A DNA stretch of 64,000 bases from Legionella sp. PC997 (GTDB lineage: Bacteria; Pseudomonadota; Gammaproteobacteria; Legionellales; Legionellaceae): NCBI RefSeq assembly GCF_014109825.1, contig NZ_CP059576.1, positions 124,001 through 188,000 of the forward strand. Reading direction: 5' to 3'. The notes beneath the pieces are model-generated. The model saw only the letters and a program-made list of their open reading frames with translations. It did not search any database and was not told where the DNA came from. Of this stretch, positions 28,897-37,939 are shown in pieces (positions within the stretch are counted from its first letter, which is position 1; each line of letters opens with the position of its first letter). A program made the translations under genes and the position numbers.

Positions 28897-30324
28897 ATGA
28901 CGACTATTCTTTATCCCGTTATCCTTGCAGGAGGTTCTGGAACTCGTTTATGGCCTTTATCTCGAAAAAATTATCCAAAACAATTTCTGGCTTTAAATGG
29001 TGAGTTATCCCTCCTGCAACAAACTGTAAAACGAGCGCAGAGCTTGGTAATGACGCCTTCTCTTATAGTAAGCAATGATGCTCATTATTTTCTTTGTCAG
29101 GATCAATTAAATCATTTTAATCAGTCAATGACTTATTTGCTGGAACCTTGTGCTCGTAATACCGCCCCAGCCATTGCATGTGCAGCTCATTATTTATCTC
29201 AGCAAGCAGGTCCCGATGCGGTGATGTTAGTACTTCCTTCAGATCATTGGATTGCTGATGATAAAGAATGGCAAGAAGCGATGTTAATAGGAGCACAATA
29301 TGCGGCCGAACATCACGCTCTAGTTACTTTTGGGATTCAGCCCGATAGTCCTAAAACTGGATATGGTTACATAGAAGCAGGCGAGCCGCTTACTGAAAAG
29401 GTGCAACAGGTTTTAAGTTTCAGGGAAAAACCGGAACTTGATCGCGCCAAAGAATTTATTGCCGATGGAAACTATTTTTGGAATAGCGGCATGTTTGTTT
29501 GTCGTGCGGATGTATATCTTCAAGAGTTAGCAGAATATCAACCTGATATTTATTATTTTAGTCAGCAGGCTGTATTAAAAGCCAAGAATCATCATGATTT
29601 TTTACGTCTTGATTTAGAATCGTTCTCTCGTTGCGAAGCGGAATCCATTGATTATGCGATTATGGAAAAAACGAATAAAGCAGTAGTAATCCCTGTGTCT
29701 ATGCAATGGAGTGATTTAGGATGTTGGTCTGCAGTAGCCGATGCTAATACAGCCGATCAAGATGGGAACACCGTCACTGGAAAAGTTATTGCTCAACAAA
29801 GTACGAATTGCTTGATTCATAGTACCGACCTTTTAGTTACCGCAATTGGTGTCCAAGATCAAATTATTGTGGCTACCCAAGATGCTGTTTTAGTGGCTGA
29901 TAAGCAATATTCGCAACAGGTTAAAGATCTAGTAAATTCTTTAAGTAAAGATCACCATCAATTAACTCAAGATCACCAACGAGTTTCGCGTCCCTGGGGA
30001 TATTATGAAATTTTAGCTGAAGGTGCATCATTTAAAGTAAAACGATTGATGGTCAAGCCTGGAGCTCGGTTGTCTTTACAAATGCATCAGCATCGTGCAG
30101 AACATTGGGTTGTTGTGTCCGGCAAAGCAGAAGTAATAAACGACTCGCAAATGATTTATTTATCTGTGAATCAATCGACTTATATTGCCCAAAATACACT
30201 TCATCGTTTAAGTAATCCTGGTAATGAACCACTCTATGTTATTGAGGTCCAAAGTGGGGATTATTTGGGAGAAGATGATATTAAACGTTTTGATGACATT
30301 TACGCGCGCGAAATTACCTCATAA
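28897..30324 (+). CDS. manC: Mannose-1-phosphate guanylyltransferase / mannose-6-phosphate isomerase
   Basis: This 475-residue bifunctional enzyme makes GDP-mannose. The N-terminal nucleotidyltransferase has LAGGSGTRLWPLSRKNYPKQ (about residues 9-28), followed by the conserved NSGMF segment. The C-terminal type II phosphomannose isomerase cupin (about 365-470) contains RPWGYYEIL, KPGARLSLQMHQHRAEHW and the metal-binding histidines. It stands alone, divergent from queC. GDP-mannose feeds LPS or capsule, and the polysaccharide locus begins 21 kb downstream. A GC-rich palindrome of the dispersed family follows the stop at 30349-30377. Confidence 0.95.
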   Translation: MTTILYPVILAGGSGTRLWPLSRKNYPKQFLALNGELSLLQQTVKRAQSLVMTPSLIVSNDAHYFLCQDQLNHFNQSMTYLLEPCARNTAPAIACAAHYLSQQAGPDAVMLVLPSDHWIADDKEWQEAMLIGAQYAAEHHALVTFGIQPDSPKTGYGYIEAGEPLTEKVQQVLSFREKPELDRAKEFIADGNYFWNSGMFVCRADVYLQELAEYQPDIYYFSQQAVLKAKNHHDFLRLDLESFSRCEAESIDYAIMEKTNKAVVIPVSMQWSDLGCWSAVADANTADQDGNTVTGKVIAQQSTNCLIHSTDLLVTAIGVQDQIIVATQDAVLVADKQYSQQVKDLVNSLSKDHHQLTQDHQRVSRPWGYYEILAEGASFKVKRLMVKPGARLSLQMHQHRAEHWVVVSGKAEVINDSQMIYLSVNQSTYIAQNTLHRLSNPGNEPLYVIEVQSGDYLGEDDIKRFDDIYAREITS

Positions 30325-30348
30325 ATTCTAATAATTCATCTAGTGATT

Positions 30349-30377
30349 GCCTGGGTAAAGCGAAGCGAACCCGGGTT
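30349..30377. repeat. Dispersed palindromic repeat copy after manC
   Basis: GCCTGGGTAAAGCGAAGCG followed by AACCCGGGTT forms an imperfect inverted repeat (CCTGGGT with ACCCGGG) around a GCGAAGCG core. It is one of several related elements in the window and lies just past the manC stop. Confidence 0.65.
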
Positions 30378-30598
30378 CCCAATACCACCTTATCTCTGTA
30401 CACGGCACTCAATATTGGCCCAAAAATTAATTTTTTACAAAAATCATCTTTTTTAGTAAAAATTTGGTATCAATATTGTAAATCAATGTATGCTCATCTT
30501 GTTTTTAAAATCAATATTATGTTATAAAAAAGAACATATAAATTTTTTCGCTGTGCTCTGAATGAATGGCCAGAATTCATGAGTATAGAGGTGATACT

Positions 30599-32833
30599 AT
30601 GGCAACGAGTAGCGCAATTCTGCAGTCATTTCTTAGAGATGCATTGAAGGACAAAAAGAAACTTGCTGATTTGAGCTACGGGGACTTGCTTGACTACAAC
30701 AGAGCTGAATGTGGCCTCATTCAGATTGATTCTTTACCCGGAAAATTTTCCGAGATCGAAGAGTTGTCAGAGAGTACTCATGCAATCATTTTGCATGGTA
30801 ATAGACTCTATTACGGGGATAAAAAAAGTAACAGTATTTACCCGCTGGCTCGCTTAAAGAAACCTGTTAAGCCGATAATCCCTTCAACACTAGGGTTTTT
30901 AAAAAGAAATTCTCCTGAATATATAGAATATATTAAATCATCTGAATACTTACAGTATCTCCAAAAGTTGGAGGAATATAATAATAAATTAATTACATAT
31001 AACGAAGAAAGTGTTCAATACAATAAGCTAAAGAAGGCGTGCACTCCAAGCTATAAACGGGCTAGAGGAGAGGAGCTGGAATGTATTAAAAAATTCACAG
31101 GCCGTGCCTTTACAGAATACCGCAGCAATGCTTTTCTTTCTTCATTAAATTTCTATTTAGAGTTATTGAACAAAACAGACAGCGTGATGTTCAAATACAT
31201 GAATGATCTTCAAAAAGAAGAGCGTGTATATGAGTTGCAAATGACTCTTTTGCTCTTGTTAGCACAACAAAAACATGAAATAGAATATAAAAAATTCGAA
31301 AATATAAGAGAATACAATACCCAAATTAAAAAGTGCTCCGATTTTCTCAGATTATTAGATCCTGTATATCAGGCTAGGATAAAGGAGTTTGAAATACAGC
31401 AAGCAGGCTCTGATGCGAAACCTGTTAAATATATGGGTATTTCGGTAGGCCAATTATTAGCGGAAGATATTGTTGATTTGTCGATTGGTACCACGAAGTC
31501 GATTAAAAAGCACATGGGCAAATTGAATGAGAAGAGATTGTATTGGGTATGGGGTTCAACTTTTTTAAAAACCGTAATTGGATTAGTACCCGAAGGTCGT
31601 TACTACGCCGAACAAGCGGCTGAAGCCATCAAAACTCCTGATTTTTATACCGGTAATCTAAGTTGGACTTTATACTATGCTCGTTTTTTTCTGGAATTGG
31701 GTATATTACTCAAACACACAATAAAAGGCCCATGGATGGATGAGGTGGAAGCGAATACTCCTTGGCAGGATCGTTTTCTAACCCAATGGTCACAAAGGAA
31801 GTTTGATTTATTGAATGATTCGGTATGGGGTACTGCGAATCTGCTTTGCTTCTTCTGGCTTACAGGAAAAGGTTCACTTGGGATGGCAGGAGATGCCGTC
31901 ACTCTTGCGCTGCTAGTTTTCGACATAATTATGACGGTATGGGCTTTTGAAGAAGAACGAATTAAACATAATAAAGCCATGATGCAATACAATGACGATA
32001 TAGAGCGCTTAGAACAACAACTTCAAACATTTCGCGACATGGAGAAGGAAAGACAACTTACTAATGAACAACAAAAAGATAGTCGTCAAATAGAAATCCA
32101 ACTGCGTACCTTAAAAAATGAAAAATCAAAGTGTGAAAGAGATTGGCAACTCCAAAAAATATCTTTAATCAATAATATTGCCTATGCAGTAGGTTTAATG
32201 CTCGCTTTTTTGATCTTAACTATGCCCTTCATGCCTATAGCAGCTCCGGTTTTAGCTTCTATGGCCATTGCTGGCGCAGTATTGTGCTTTGTATTTACCG
32301 TCATCAATAATGCTACCAAGGGTGGTATCGAACTGTATAAAACCCATTTGACCATTCAAGAGCAAATGAAACAGGCCTCCGATTTAACGGAACAATTGAA
32401 AAAACAGTATGATCACCTTGATAAGAAGGAAAAACAATTTATTTTCCTGGAAATAAAGCAATGCCTGGCAGAGACTGAATATCAGAAAAGGGTCAGAGTT
32501 TATCAATCGGCAAGTCTAGTGCGCAGCATTATAATTGAAGCGTTCATTCCTGCGGTTGTATTTGCAAGTTTAATGTTCGTACCTTTGGGTATAGGTGTAC
32601 CCGTGCTTCTTATTGCAGTGGCGCTTGGCATTGCTTCCCATTATGCAGTAGAAACACTATTTAAACCTAAGGAGAAAGAGGCGTTAGAGTTTAATTCTAC
32701 TGAATATGAGGAATTTTGTGAGGATATATTCAAAGTTGATTTTAAATTAGACAAGAGTCCTGCTTTCTTTAAAAAGGGTTCTGAAAACAATTCAATAGAA
32801 CTATGTAATATGGCGTGTTTCTCCAATGATTAG
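30599..32833 (+). CDS. Large orphan protein with coiled coils and paired membrane hairpins (744 aa)
   Basis: I do not recognise this protein. I chose the ATG at 30599 because GAGGTG lies just upstream; an in-frame ATG 33 bp earlier has no such site. Residues 1-300 are polar and helical. A hydrophobic pair lies near residues 425-450. A long charged coiled coil (about 465-525) is followed by a strong membrane hairpin (AYAVGLMLAFLILTMPFMP and PVLASMAIAGAVLCFVFTV, about 530-575). A second coiled coil and a last hydrophobic pair near 645-690 precede the polar C-terminus. Coiled coils flanking membrane hairpins are common in Legionella effectors and in membrane-shaping proteins; the function is unknown. 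Confidence 0.8.
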   Translation: MATSSAILQSFLRDALKDKKKLADLSYGDLLDYNRAECGLIQIDSLPGKFSEIEELSESTHAIILHGNRLYYGDKKSNSIYPLARLKKPVKPIIPSTLGFLKRNSPEYIEYIKSSEYLQYLQKLEEYNNKLITYNEESVQYNKLKKACTPSYKRARGEELECIKKFTGRAFTEYRSNAFLSSLNFYLELLNKTDSVMFKYMNDLQKEERVYELQMTLLLLLAQQKHEIEYKKFENIREYNTQIKKCSDFLRLLDPVYQARIKEFEIQQAGSDAKPVKYMGISVGQLLAEDIVDLSIGTTKSIKKHMGKLNEKRLYWVWGSTFLKTVIGLVPEGRYYAEQAAEAIKTPDFYTGNLSWTLYYARFFLELGILLKHTIKGPWMDEVEANTPWQDRFLTQWSQRKFDLLNDSVWGTANLLCFFWLTGKGSLGMAGDAVTLALLVFDIIMTVWAFEEERIKHNKAMMQYNDDIERLEQQLQTFRDMEKERQLTNEQQKDSRQIEIQLRTLKNEKSKCERDWQLQKISLINNIAYAVGLMLAFLILTMPFMPIAAPVLASMAIAGAVLCFVFTVINNATKGGIELYKTHLTIQEQMKQASDLTEQLKKQYDHLDKKEKQFIFLEIKQCLAETEYQKRVRVYQSASLVRSIIIEAFIPAVVFASLMFVPLGIGVPVLLIAVALGIASHYAVETLFKPKEKEALEFNSTEYEEFCEDIFKVDFKLDKSPAFFKKGSENNSIELCNMACFSND

Positions 32834-32950
32834 CTGCAGACTAATTCTGCTTTGTCTAAAACTTATTTTTAATGATATTTGGTCTTTGAAATAAACACTA
32901 TAAATAAAATTTTTTCATTTATATTCAATAGGGTTATATAAAATAAAAGA

Positions 32951-32979
32951 CTGGTTTTCGTTATCTTCTAATGTATAAT
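32951..32979 (+). promoter_or_regulatory. Candidate sigma-70 promoter of the RNase T2 gene
   Basis: A perfect -10 hexamer TATAAT lies at 32974-32979 with TG directly before it, 32 bp upstream of the ATG at 33011. The -35 region (CTGGTT at 32951-32956, 17-bp spacer) is weak. Confidence 0.5.
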
Positions 32980-33010
32980 GTTTTGAAAGAAGCTTGACCG
33001 GAGTGTCTTA

Positions 33011-33772
33011 ATGAAAAAGCTCACTACCCTGTTGTTGCTTGTTTTTTCTTTCAACGTTGTTGCTTCTGTAGAGTTCGGTGATTCTTGCGATACGCATGCA
33101 GGGATGTCAGATTCTTATGTTTTAGCGCTTAGCTCACAGCCTGGTTTTTGTCAAACCTATGGATATGAAGCAGGTAAGCCCGAATGCATGCATCTATCTA
33201 AAGACTCTTATCAAGCAAAGCATCTTACCCTACATGGTTTATGGCCCAATCAGAATGCCTGCGGCCAAAGTTATGGATATTGTGGTGTAGAGCAAAAATC
33301 TAGACATTGTGCTTATCCTCCGCTAAATCTCTCACCTCAAGTTTCTGAACATTTAAAAAAAATGATGCCCAGTTACAATTATGGGAGCTGTTTGGAGCGC
33401 CATGAATGGAATAAGCATGGAAGTTGCCAAATTTTATCTGCGGATGATTATTTTTCGCTTGCGATGCGTTTGACGGAGTCGGTGGATAATTCGATTTTGG
33501 GACAATACCTAACGCAACATCAAGGACAAAAGGTATCGTTGGCGGTGCTGCGAGAAATGGTAACCCAAACATTTGGTACAAATAATTCTGGAAAAGTTTA
33601 TTTAGGTTGTAGGAATGGTATATTGGTTGATATTTATATTCAGTTGCCGGCATTAATTCCATTTGATGAACCGTTAGAATCATTAATCGATAGCGCTCCT
33701 GATTCACAAGTTAATGATACTTGTCCTGCTAAGGTAATGCTTTCAGATTTTAATAAAGGTTCCTGGTTTTAA
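33011..33772 (+). CDS. srnA: Secreted ribonuclease T2 family protein (SrnA-like)
   Basis: This 253-residue protein has a signal peptide (about residues 1-18, MKKLTTLLLLVFSFNVVAS). Both RNase T2 active-site segments are complete: CAS I LHGLWPN with His75, and CAS II ERHEWNKHGSC with Glu132 and His136. Several paired cysteines fit a disulfide-rich exported enzyme. In L. pneumophila the homologous RNase T2 SrnA is exported by the type II secretion system and degrades RNA outside the cell; the symbol is given on that basis. A promoter is visible upstream and a perfect terminator hairpin follows at 33776. Confidence 0.92.
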   Translation: MKKLTTLLLLVFSFNVVASVEFGDSCDTHAGMSDSYVLALSSQPGFCQTYGYEAGKPECMHLSKDSYQAKHLTLHGLWPNQNACGQSYGYCGVEQKSRHCAYPPLNLSPQVSEHLKKMMPSYNYGSCLERHEWNKHGSCQILSADDYFSLAMRLTESVDNSILGQYLTQHQGQKVSLAVLREMVTQTFGTNNSGKVYLGCRNGILVDIYIQLPALIPFDEPLESLIDSAPDSQVNDTCPAKVMLSDFNKGSWF

Positions 33773-33775
33773 AAT

Positions 33776-33796
33776 AACCTGGGTAAAGCCCAGGTT
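33776..33796 (+). terminator. Terminator-like hairpin after srnA
   Basis: AACCTGGG (33776-33783) and CCCAGGTT (33789-33796) form a perfect 8-bp stem around TAAAG, 4 bp past the stop. It is a compact copy of the dispersed CCTGGGT repeat. The T-run is short. Confidence 0.65.
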
Positions 33797-33917
33797 TCGT
33801 ATGAACTAAATCCCCGGGCCTCATCGCTTTATCCAGCCTTACTTATGAAGAATTTATGCATTATATCCTGACCTTGCACATTGTTAGAACTTCCTCTAAT
33901 GTAGAGGAATTATTGAT

Positions 33918-34892
33918 ATGGGAATGAAGTCTATGCTAAAGCGGTCTTACTTATTGATTCCGATTGTATTTTTATTAACTGCTTGTGTGCATCATGCGCC
34001 AAAAAATGAGCCTCTCTCACCACCCCCTCAAGTACTTAAAACAAAACAAGTTAGACGAGTATCTGCTTTCAATCAAGTTAACGTCCAAGGACCAATTCAT
34101 GTTAGGCTGCATACTGGTTATAAAGAGCCTCAGGTAATTTTATCGGGTGATCCTCGCGATTTGGCGGCAGTAAAAGTAGAGGTTTCACAAAACACCTTAT
34201 ATTTAGCGATAGCGGGGAAAGGAGATTTACATGGGTCAATCTATGCTGAGATACGAGGCCGATTTCTTAACCGCTTGATGGCTAATGGCACACCCATACT
34301 CACTGGAGATCAGATACGTACGAGTTTATTGGATGTGTACTTGGTGAATACCGGAACTGTAAGATTAGGTGGAGCTATCGGATTAAGAGTTTTGGATATA
34401 CAAGGTAAAGGCCTTACTCAAATTGGCGGAATATCTAGTCCGGGTTTGCGACTCCATTTAGAAGGAAGCCCGAAGGTACAACTTTCCGGGGTAGTTAACC
34501 TGGCTAATTTAGTCATGCAAGGAAATGCATGGTTGAGTTTATTTTGGGTTAAAACGGATACTTTGACGGTTCGTGCGAAGCAGAAATCTACAATCCAACT
34601 AGCTGGCGCCGTAAATAGGCTCGACGTTGAACTTTGGGGAAATGCACGATTTAAAGGTCGTTACTTACGAGCACAACGCAGTTTTGTCAAAACCCACGAT
34701 CGTTCGGTTGCAGAAATTTCAGTGGCAAAACATCAGAGCAATTTAGCTACTGATGCCAGTGATATTTATTATTTTAATCTACCTACCACCCGCGCAGACT
34801 TTATGGCGTTCGATGGCTCGGTATTGGATATGCGCGAGTGGAATCAATTCGAATTGAAAGATTTCAATCGCTACAATAAGCAATTTCCTTAA
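33918..34892 (+). CDS. Lipoprotein with GIN (DUF2807) domain
   Basis: This 324-residue protein has a lipoprotein signal peptide: basic start, hydrophobic core and lipobox LLTAC with Cys23. The mature part shows the GIN/DUF2807 pattern of a right-handed repeated beta structure: RRVSAFNQVNVQGPIHVRLHTG near residues 47-68, then repeated 20-25-residue turns with Gly-Asn or Gly-x-[GS] phrases (GKGLTQIGG, GSPKVQLSG, GNAWLSLFW, AKQKSTIQLAG). Residue +2 after the lipid Cys is Val, not Asp, so outer-membrane sorting is expected. The family has been compared with adhesin heads, but the function is not established. Confidence 0.85.
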   Translation: MGMKSMLKRSYLLIPIVFLLTACVHHAPKNEPLSPPPQVLKTKQVRRVSAFNQVNVQGPIHVRLHTGYKEPQVILSGDPRDLAAVKVEVSQNTLYLAIAGKGDLHGSIYAEIRGRFLNRLMANGTPILTGDQIRTSLLDVYLVNTGTVRLGGAIGLRVLDIQGKGLTQIGGISSPGLRLHLEGSPKVQLSGVVNLANLVMQGNAWLSLFWVKTDTLTVRAKQKSTIQLAGAVNRLDVELWGNARFKGRYLRAQRSFVKTHDRSVAEISVAKHQSNLATDASDIYYFNLPTTRADFMAFDGSVLDMREWNQFELKDFNRYNKQFP

Positions 34893-34899
34893 AATTCAT

Positions 34900-34945
34900 G
34901 GTGAAATTCCCCTTCACCCCAACCCTTTCCCGTAATGGGAAAGGG
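34900..34945. terminator. Double hairpin between convergent genes
   Basis: GGTGAA/TTCACC (34900-34905 and 34913-34918) is followed by CCCTTTCCC/GGGAAAGGG (34923-34931 and 34937-34945), both perfect. They sit just past the lipoprotein stop and ahead of the stop of a convergent gene. They may serve as a shared terminator or be a dispersed palindromic unit. Confidence 0.55.
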
Positions 34946-35033
34946 GGGGATTTATCGCTATCTCAACCGTATTGGAAAGTGAGAGCAGCCCTTATCTCTG
35001 GCAGGGAGCGCATAACGAAGGTAGAGATCGACT

Positions 35034-35867
35034 CTAACTCTCTCCCATCAACAAAAGAGACGATTTTTCATTAAGATTGGGTGAGGTGCGTTGATTAATA
35101 CACTGCACAATTTGATCCAAATCATTATCTAATGGCAAGACATGAGCTGAATTTGCTAACCAGTGGATTGTTGTGTTGGGGACATGAGAAAACATTTGTT
35201 CTACCTCTTTTGAGGCAACAACAATATCATGAACACCAAAAAAGAGATCAATTGGGCAATTGGGGGTAATCCATTGATATTCGCGAATCATTGTAAACAG
35301 TTCAATAAGTACAGGAATGGGTATCCTTCGATAGGATATTTCGGCATGTTTGTTGGTTTCCATATTACCCGCTACGCCCCTTAGTTCACAGAATCCAAGT
35401 TTTTTTAGTACAAGAAGAAGCTGTAGATTACGATAAATATTCATTTGTAATTTTAAAGCAGGAGCTAAAAGAAACATATGATTGAATGTAAAAGTTGCAC
35501 TCAACTCGCATGCCAATATTCCCCCAAGGGATAACCCCAGGACATCCACATGTTGATATTCTTTAAATAACTGTTCACACTCTTTCGTTGCACATTCAAT
35601 CCAATCTGAAACCTTGGTGTGGGCAAAGGCAGCGATACTTTCGGCATGACCCGGTAATGCTGGACAAACTACGGCATCGTAATGATTTAATTGAGGAATT
35701 AAGTAGCGATAAACTGCGGGTGTAGAGGTAAACCCATGTAAAAGTAGCAGTGCGCGATCGGTTTTTGTGCCTCGTCGTCTAATGGGCTTAAGGAGATTAT
35801 AATCTTCTTTGTTTAAATCAAACAGTTGTTTACCGCGACGCATATAGCGAAAATCATTAAGATTCAT
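35034..35867 (-). CDS. Alpha/beta-hydrolase (carboxylesterase-like)
   Basis: This 277-residue alpha/beta-hydrolase has the oxyanion segment LLLHGFTSTP (about residues 41-50) and the nucleophile elbow GLSLGG with Ser113. The Asp in FFGVHDIVV (about 215) and the His in ANSAHVLPLD (about 245) complete the triad. The pattern resembles thermophilic-type carboxylesterases and monoacylglycerol lipases such as Est30. No signal peptide is present, so it should act in the cytoplasm unless exported by another route. A perfect 22-bp palindrome lies 27-48 bp upstream of its start codon. The substrate cannot be assigned. Confidence 0.85.
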   Translation of the reverse strand: MNLNDFRYMRRGKQLFDLNKEDYNLLKPIRRRGTKTDRALLLLHGFTSTPAVYRYLIPQLNHYDAVVCPALPGHAESIAAFAHTKVSDWIECATKECEQLFKEYQHVDVLGLSLGGILACELSATFTFNHMFLLAPALKLQMNIYRNLQLLLVLKKLGFCELRGVAGNMETNKHAEISYRRIPIPVLIELFTMIREYQWITPNCPIDLFFGVHDIVVASKEVEQMFSHVPNTTIHWLANSAHVLPLDNDLDQIVQCINQRTSPNLNEKSSLLLMGES

Positions 35868-35893
35868 AGTAAAATATCATTCCATAAAGGTTG

Positions 35894-35915
35894 CAATAAT
35901 TTTGCAAAATTATTG
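35894..35915. promoter_or_regulatory. Perfect 22-bp palindrome in a divergent promoter region
   Basis: Half-site CAATAATTTTG is followed immediately by its exact reverse complement CAAAATTATTG. It lies 27 bp upstream of the esterase ATG and about 150 bp upstream of the divergent 260-residue orphan gene. The size, symmetry and position fit an operator for a dimeric regulator, but no regulator gene adjoins it. Confidence 0.55.
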
Positions 35916-36068
35916 TAAATTATGATTAAATCCAATTCATCAAAGAACAACTCTTGATAAGATAAGTGTATCTGAAATTATTCGATCTGCGCTATCTATT
36001 TAAAGGTAATGTTTCTTATGATGTGCTATCTTTAACATAGAGGTGGATTATTACCGAGGTTAAGATTT

Positions 36069-36851
36069 ATGAGTACTGAAAAAACTGAAAAAGAAAAGCC
36101 CAAATCACAAGAAACTCAGACGACTAGCTCTCCGCCTCCACAACCTAATGTAATCACACCTGACATTAATGACGGGCCTAAACCAAAATCGGATAAGGAC
36201 GAAGATAAGAAGCCTTCGCAAGACGAGGGTAAGCCCTTCCCAGAAGCTAAAAAGAAGTCTACTGAGAGTAAGGAAAAAAATCCTTATCTTGAATTGAACG
36301 AGCAACTCAGTGAGATGGTTTCTGAGATTAATGGAGATATAAACGGTGCCCTGAAAAAGGCAGGGGAAATGGCCTTAGATAAATTTTCAAAGACCGAGTT
36401 AGGCCAAGCTTTAGGTGGATTAAAAGACGCCTTTAACGCTAAGGCCGGAGATATAAAAGATCAATTATTGGATCAAGCGGATCAAAAATTGGATGATCTC
36501 AAAAACACCCAAGCAGGGCAAGCAGCTCTTCAGTTTAAAGAAATGGTAAGTTCTATTCAAGACGCGGTTAATTCGGGACTTGTGAATGCGATAAAAGGTG
36601 TCACAGCCCAGTTAACTGGGGGGGATGGGAAAGAACTGGATGAAATGGCAGAACCAGAACCAGAAGAGGATGAGGATGTGCAAATGGATTTAGGTAGCCC
36701 GGAAAATAGTACTTCTTCGAATTTAATGGCGGAATTTAATGAAGCATTTGAAGGTATGGATTTTGATTCACTTGTTGAGCAATCACCTAGTCCTTCTCCT
36801 AGCGAGAAGGAAGAAAAAACATTTGAACAGAATGGACCATCAGGCCCCTGA
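36069..36851 (+). CDS. Orphan, mostly disordered charged protein (260 aa)
   Basis: I do not recognise this protein. Residues 1-75 are disordered and rich in Lys, Glu, Pro, Ser and Gln (many KPKS, KKPSQ-type phrases). Residues about 75-195 are an amphipathic helical region (ELNEQLSEMVSEINGDINGAL and GQALGGLKDAFNAKAGDIKDQ) similar in style to apolipoprotein- or LEA-like helices. Residues 200-260 are acidic (PEPEEDEDVQMD) and end in a Ser/Glu-rich tail. There is no signal peptide. GAGG lies upstream of the ATG and a terminator hairpin follows. A polar Glu-rich C-terminus is typical of Dot/Icm substrates, but that is only suggestive. Confidence 0.75.
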   Translation: MSTEKTEKEKPKSQETQTTSSPPPQPNVITPDINDGPKPKSDKDEDKKPSQDEGKPFPEAKKKSTESKEKNPYLELNEQLSEMVSEINGDINGALKKAGEMALDKFSKTELGQALGGLKDAFNAKAGDIKDQLLDQADQKLDDLKNTQAGQAALQFKEMVSSIQDAVNSGLVNAIKGVTAQLTGGDGKELDEMAEPEPEEDEDVQMDLGSPENSTSSNLMAEFNEAFEGMDFDSLVEQSPSPSPSEKEEKTFEQNGPSGP

Positions 36852-36867
36852 CTTGCATCTATAAAAT

Positions 36868-36891
36868 ACCCGGGTTTTGCTTAACCCGGGT
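36868..36891. terminator. Bidirectional hairpin between the orphan gene and guaC
   Basis: ACCCGGGTT (36868-36876) and AACCCGGGT (36883-36891) form a perfect 9-bp stem around TTGCTT, between two convergent genes. The core matches the dispersed palindromic family. Confidence 0.75.
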
Positions 36892-36907
36892 TGTATTCCA
36901 ATTAATT

Positions 36908-37918
36908 TTAGCCCAATAGCTTATGTGGTAAGCTTTCGATACGCCCGGCTTGAGTTACGACTACATAATTTAATTTACGTTGCAGTTCGCTAATTGTGTC
37001 TGCGCCAGCATAGGTCAGACCGGATCTTAAACCCCCAACTATATCAGCAATAATCGCATCTGGATTTTCTTTATAGGGTACTTCAGTTGCGACTCCCTCA
37101 GCCGTTTTCCATTCATGCATTTGTCCTAAGAAGTTCTCTTGCGCTTCTTTAGATGCCATGCCACGGTAACGTTTTACTTTGGTGCCATCTTGCTTTTGAA
37201 TCACCTCACCAGGAGTTGGTGATGTACCTGCTAACATACCACCAATCATCACAAAGTCAGCACCAAAGGCTAGGGCTTTGACGATGTCACCAGTGGTTCT
37301 AATTCCGCCATCCGCTACAATAGAGCGATCTGAGCGCGAACAATCTTGAATGCAGGTTAACATGGGTACACCAAAGCCAGTTTTAATACGAGTACTGCAT
37401 ACTGAACCACCGCCAATACCCGCCTTAATGATATCTGCCCCACATGAAGCAAGATAATCAGCTCCTGCATAGGTCGCAACATTTCCAGCCATAATACAGC
37501 GATCCGCAAGTAAATGACGTAAACTTTTTAGAGTTTTTCCTACGTATTTGGCATGGGCATGGGCAACATCCACACAAAAATAGTTAGCTCCCGCATCACG
37601 TAATGCTTCTGCTCTTTCCAATTCAGCTGCCGTACAACCAATCGAAACAAATACATTACTTTGACATTTTTTAAATTCTTGAATGTTTTCTTCGATCGAC
37701 ATAAAACGGTGTAATGCGCCCATTGCACCTTTAGAACCCATGAAATTAGCCATAGAACTTTCAGTAATTGTATCCATATTAGAACTAATTACAGGGAGTT
37801 CTAAAGATAATTTGCCCAACCGATCGGTATTGGTTGTTTCCACGACTCTTCTTGATTCGTGGTGGTTGTATGAAGGAACAAGCAGAACGTCATCAAAAGT
37901 GATGGCATGGTCAGTCAT
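36908..37918 (-). CDS. guaC: GMP reductase
   Basis: GMP reductase converts GMP to IMP with NADPH. The 336-residue TIM-barrel protein begins with [11 protein letters not shown] and has the catalytic Cys loop [15 protein letters not shown] near residue 175, followed by [21 protein letters not shown]. It lacks the CBS domains of IMP dehydrogenase and matches GuaC in length (E. coli 347). The [10 protein letters not shown] flap is also of the GuaC type. It lies 21 bp downstream of phoH on the same strand. An IMPDH without CBS domains is the only real alternative. Confidence 0.88.
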   Translation of the reverse strand: MTDHAITFDDVLLVPSYNHHESRRVVETTNTDRLGKLSLELPVISSNMDTITESSMANFMGSKGAMGALHRFMSIEENIQEFKKCQSNVFVSIGCTAAELERAEALRDAGANYFCVDVAHAHAKYVGKTLKSLRHLLADRCIMAGNVATYAGADYLASCGADIIKAGIGGGSVCSTRIKTGFGVPMLTCIQDCSRSDRSIVADGGIRTTGDIVKALAFGADFVMIGGMLAGTSPTPGEVIQKQDGTKVKRYRGMASKEAQENFLGQMHEWKTAEGVATEVPYKENPDAIIADIVGGLRSGLTYAGADTISELQRKLNYVVVTQAGRIESLPHKLLG

Positions 37919-37939
37919 GGTAAATCCTTAAAGTGCGTA

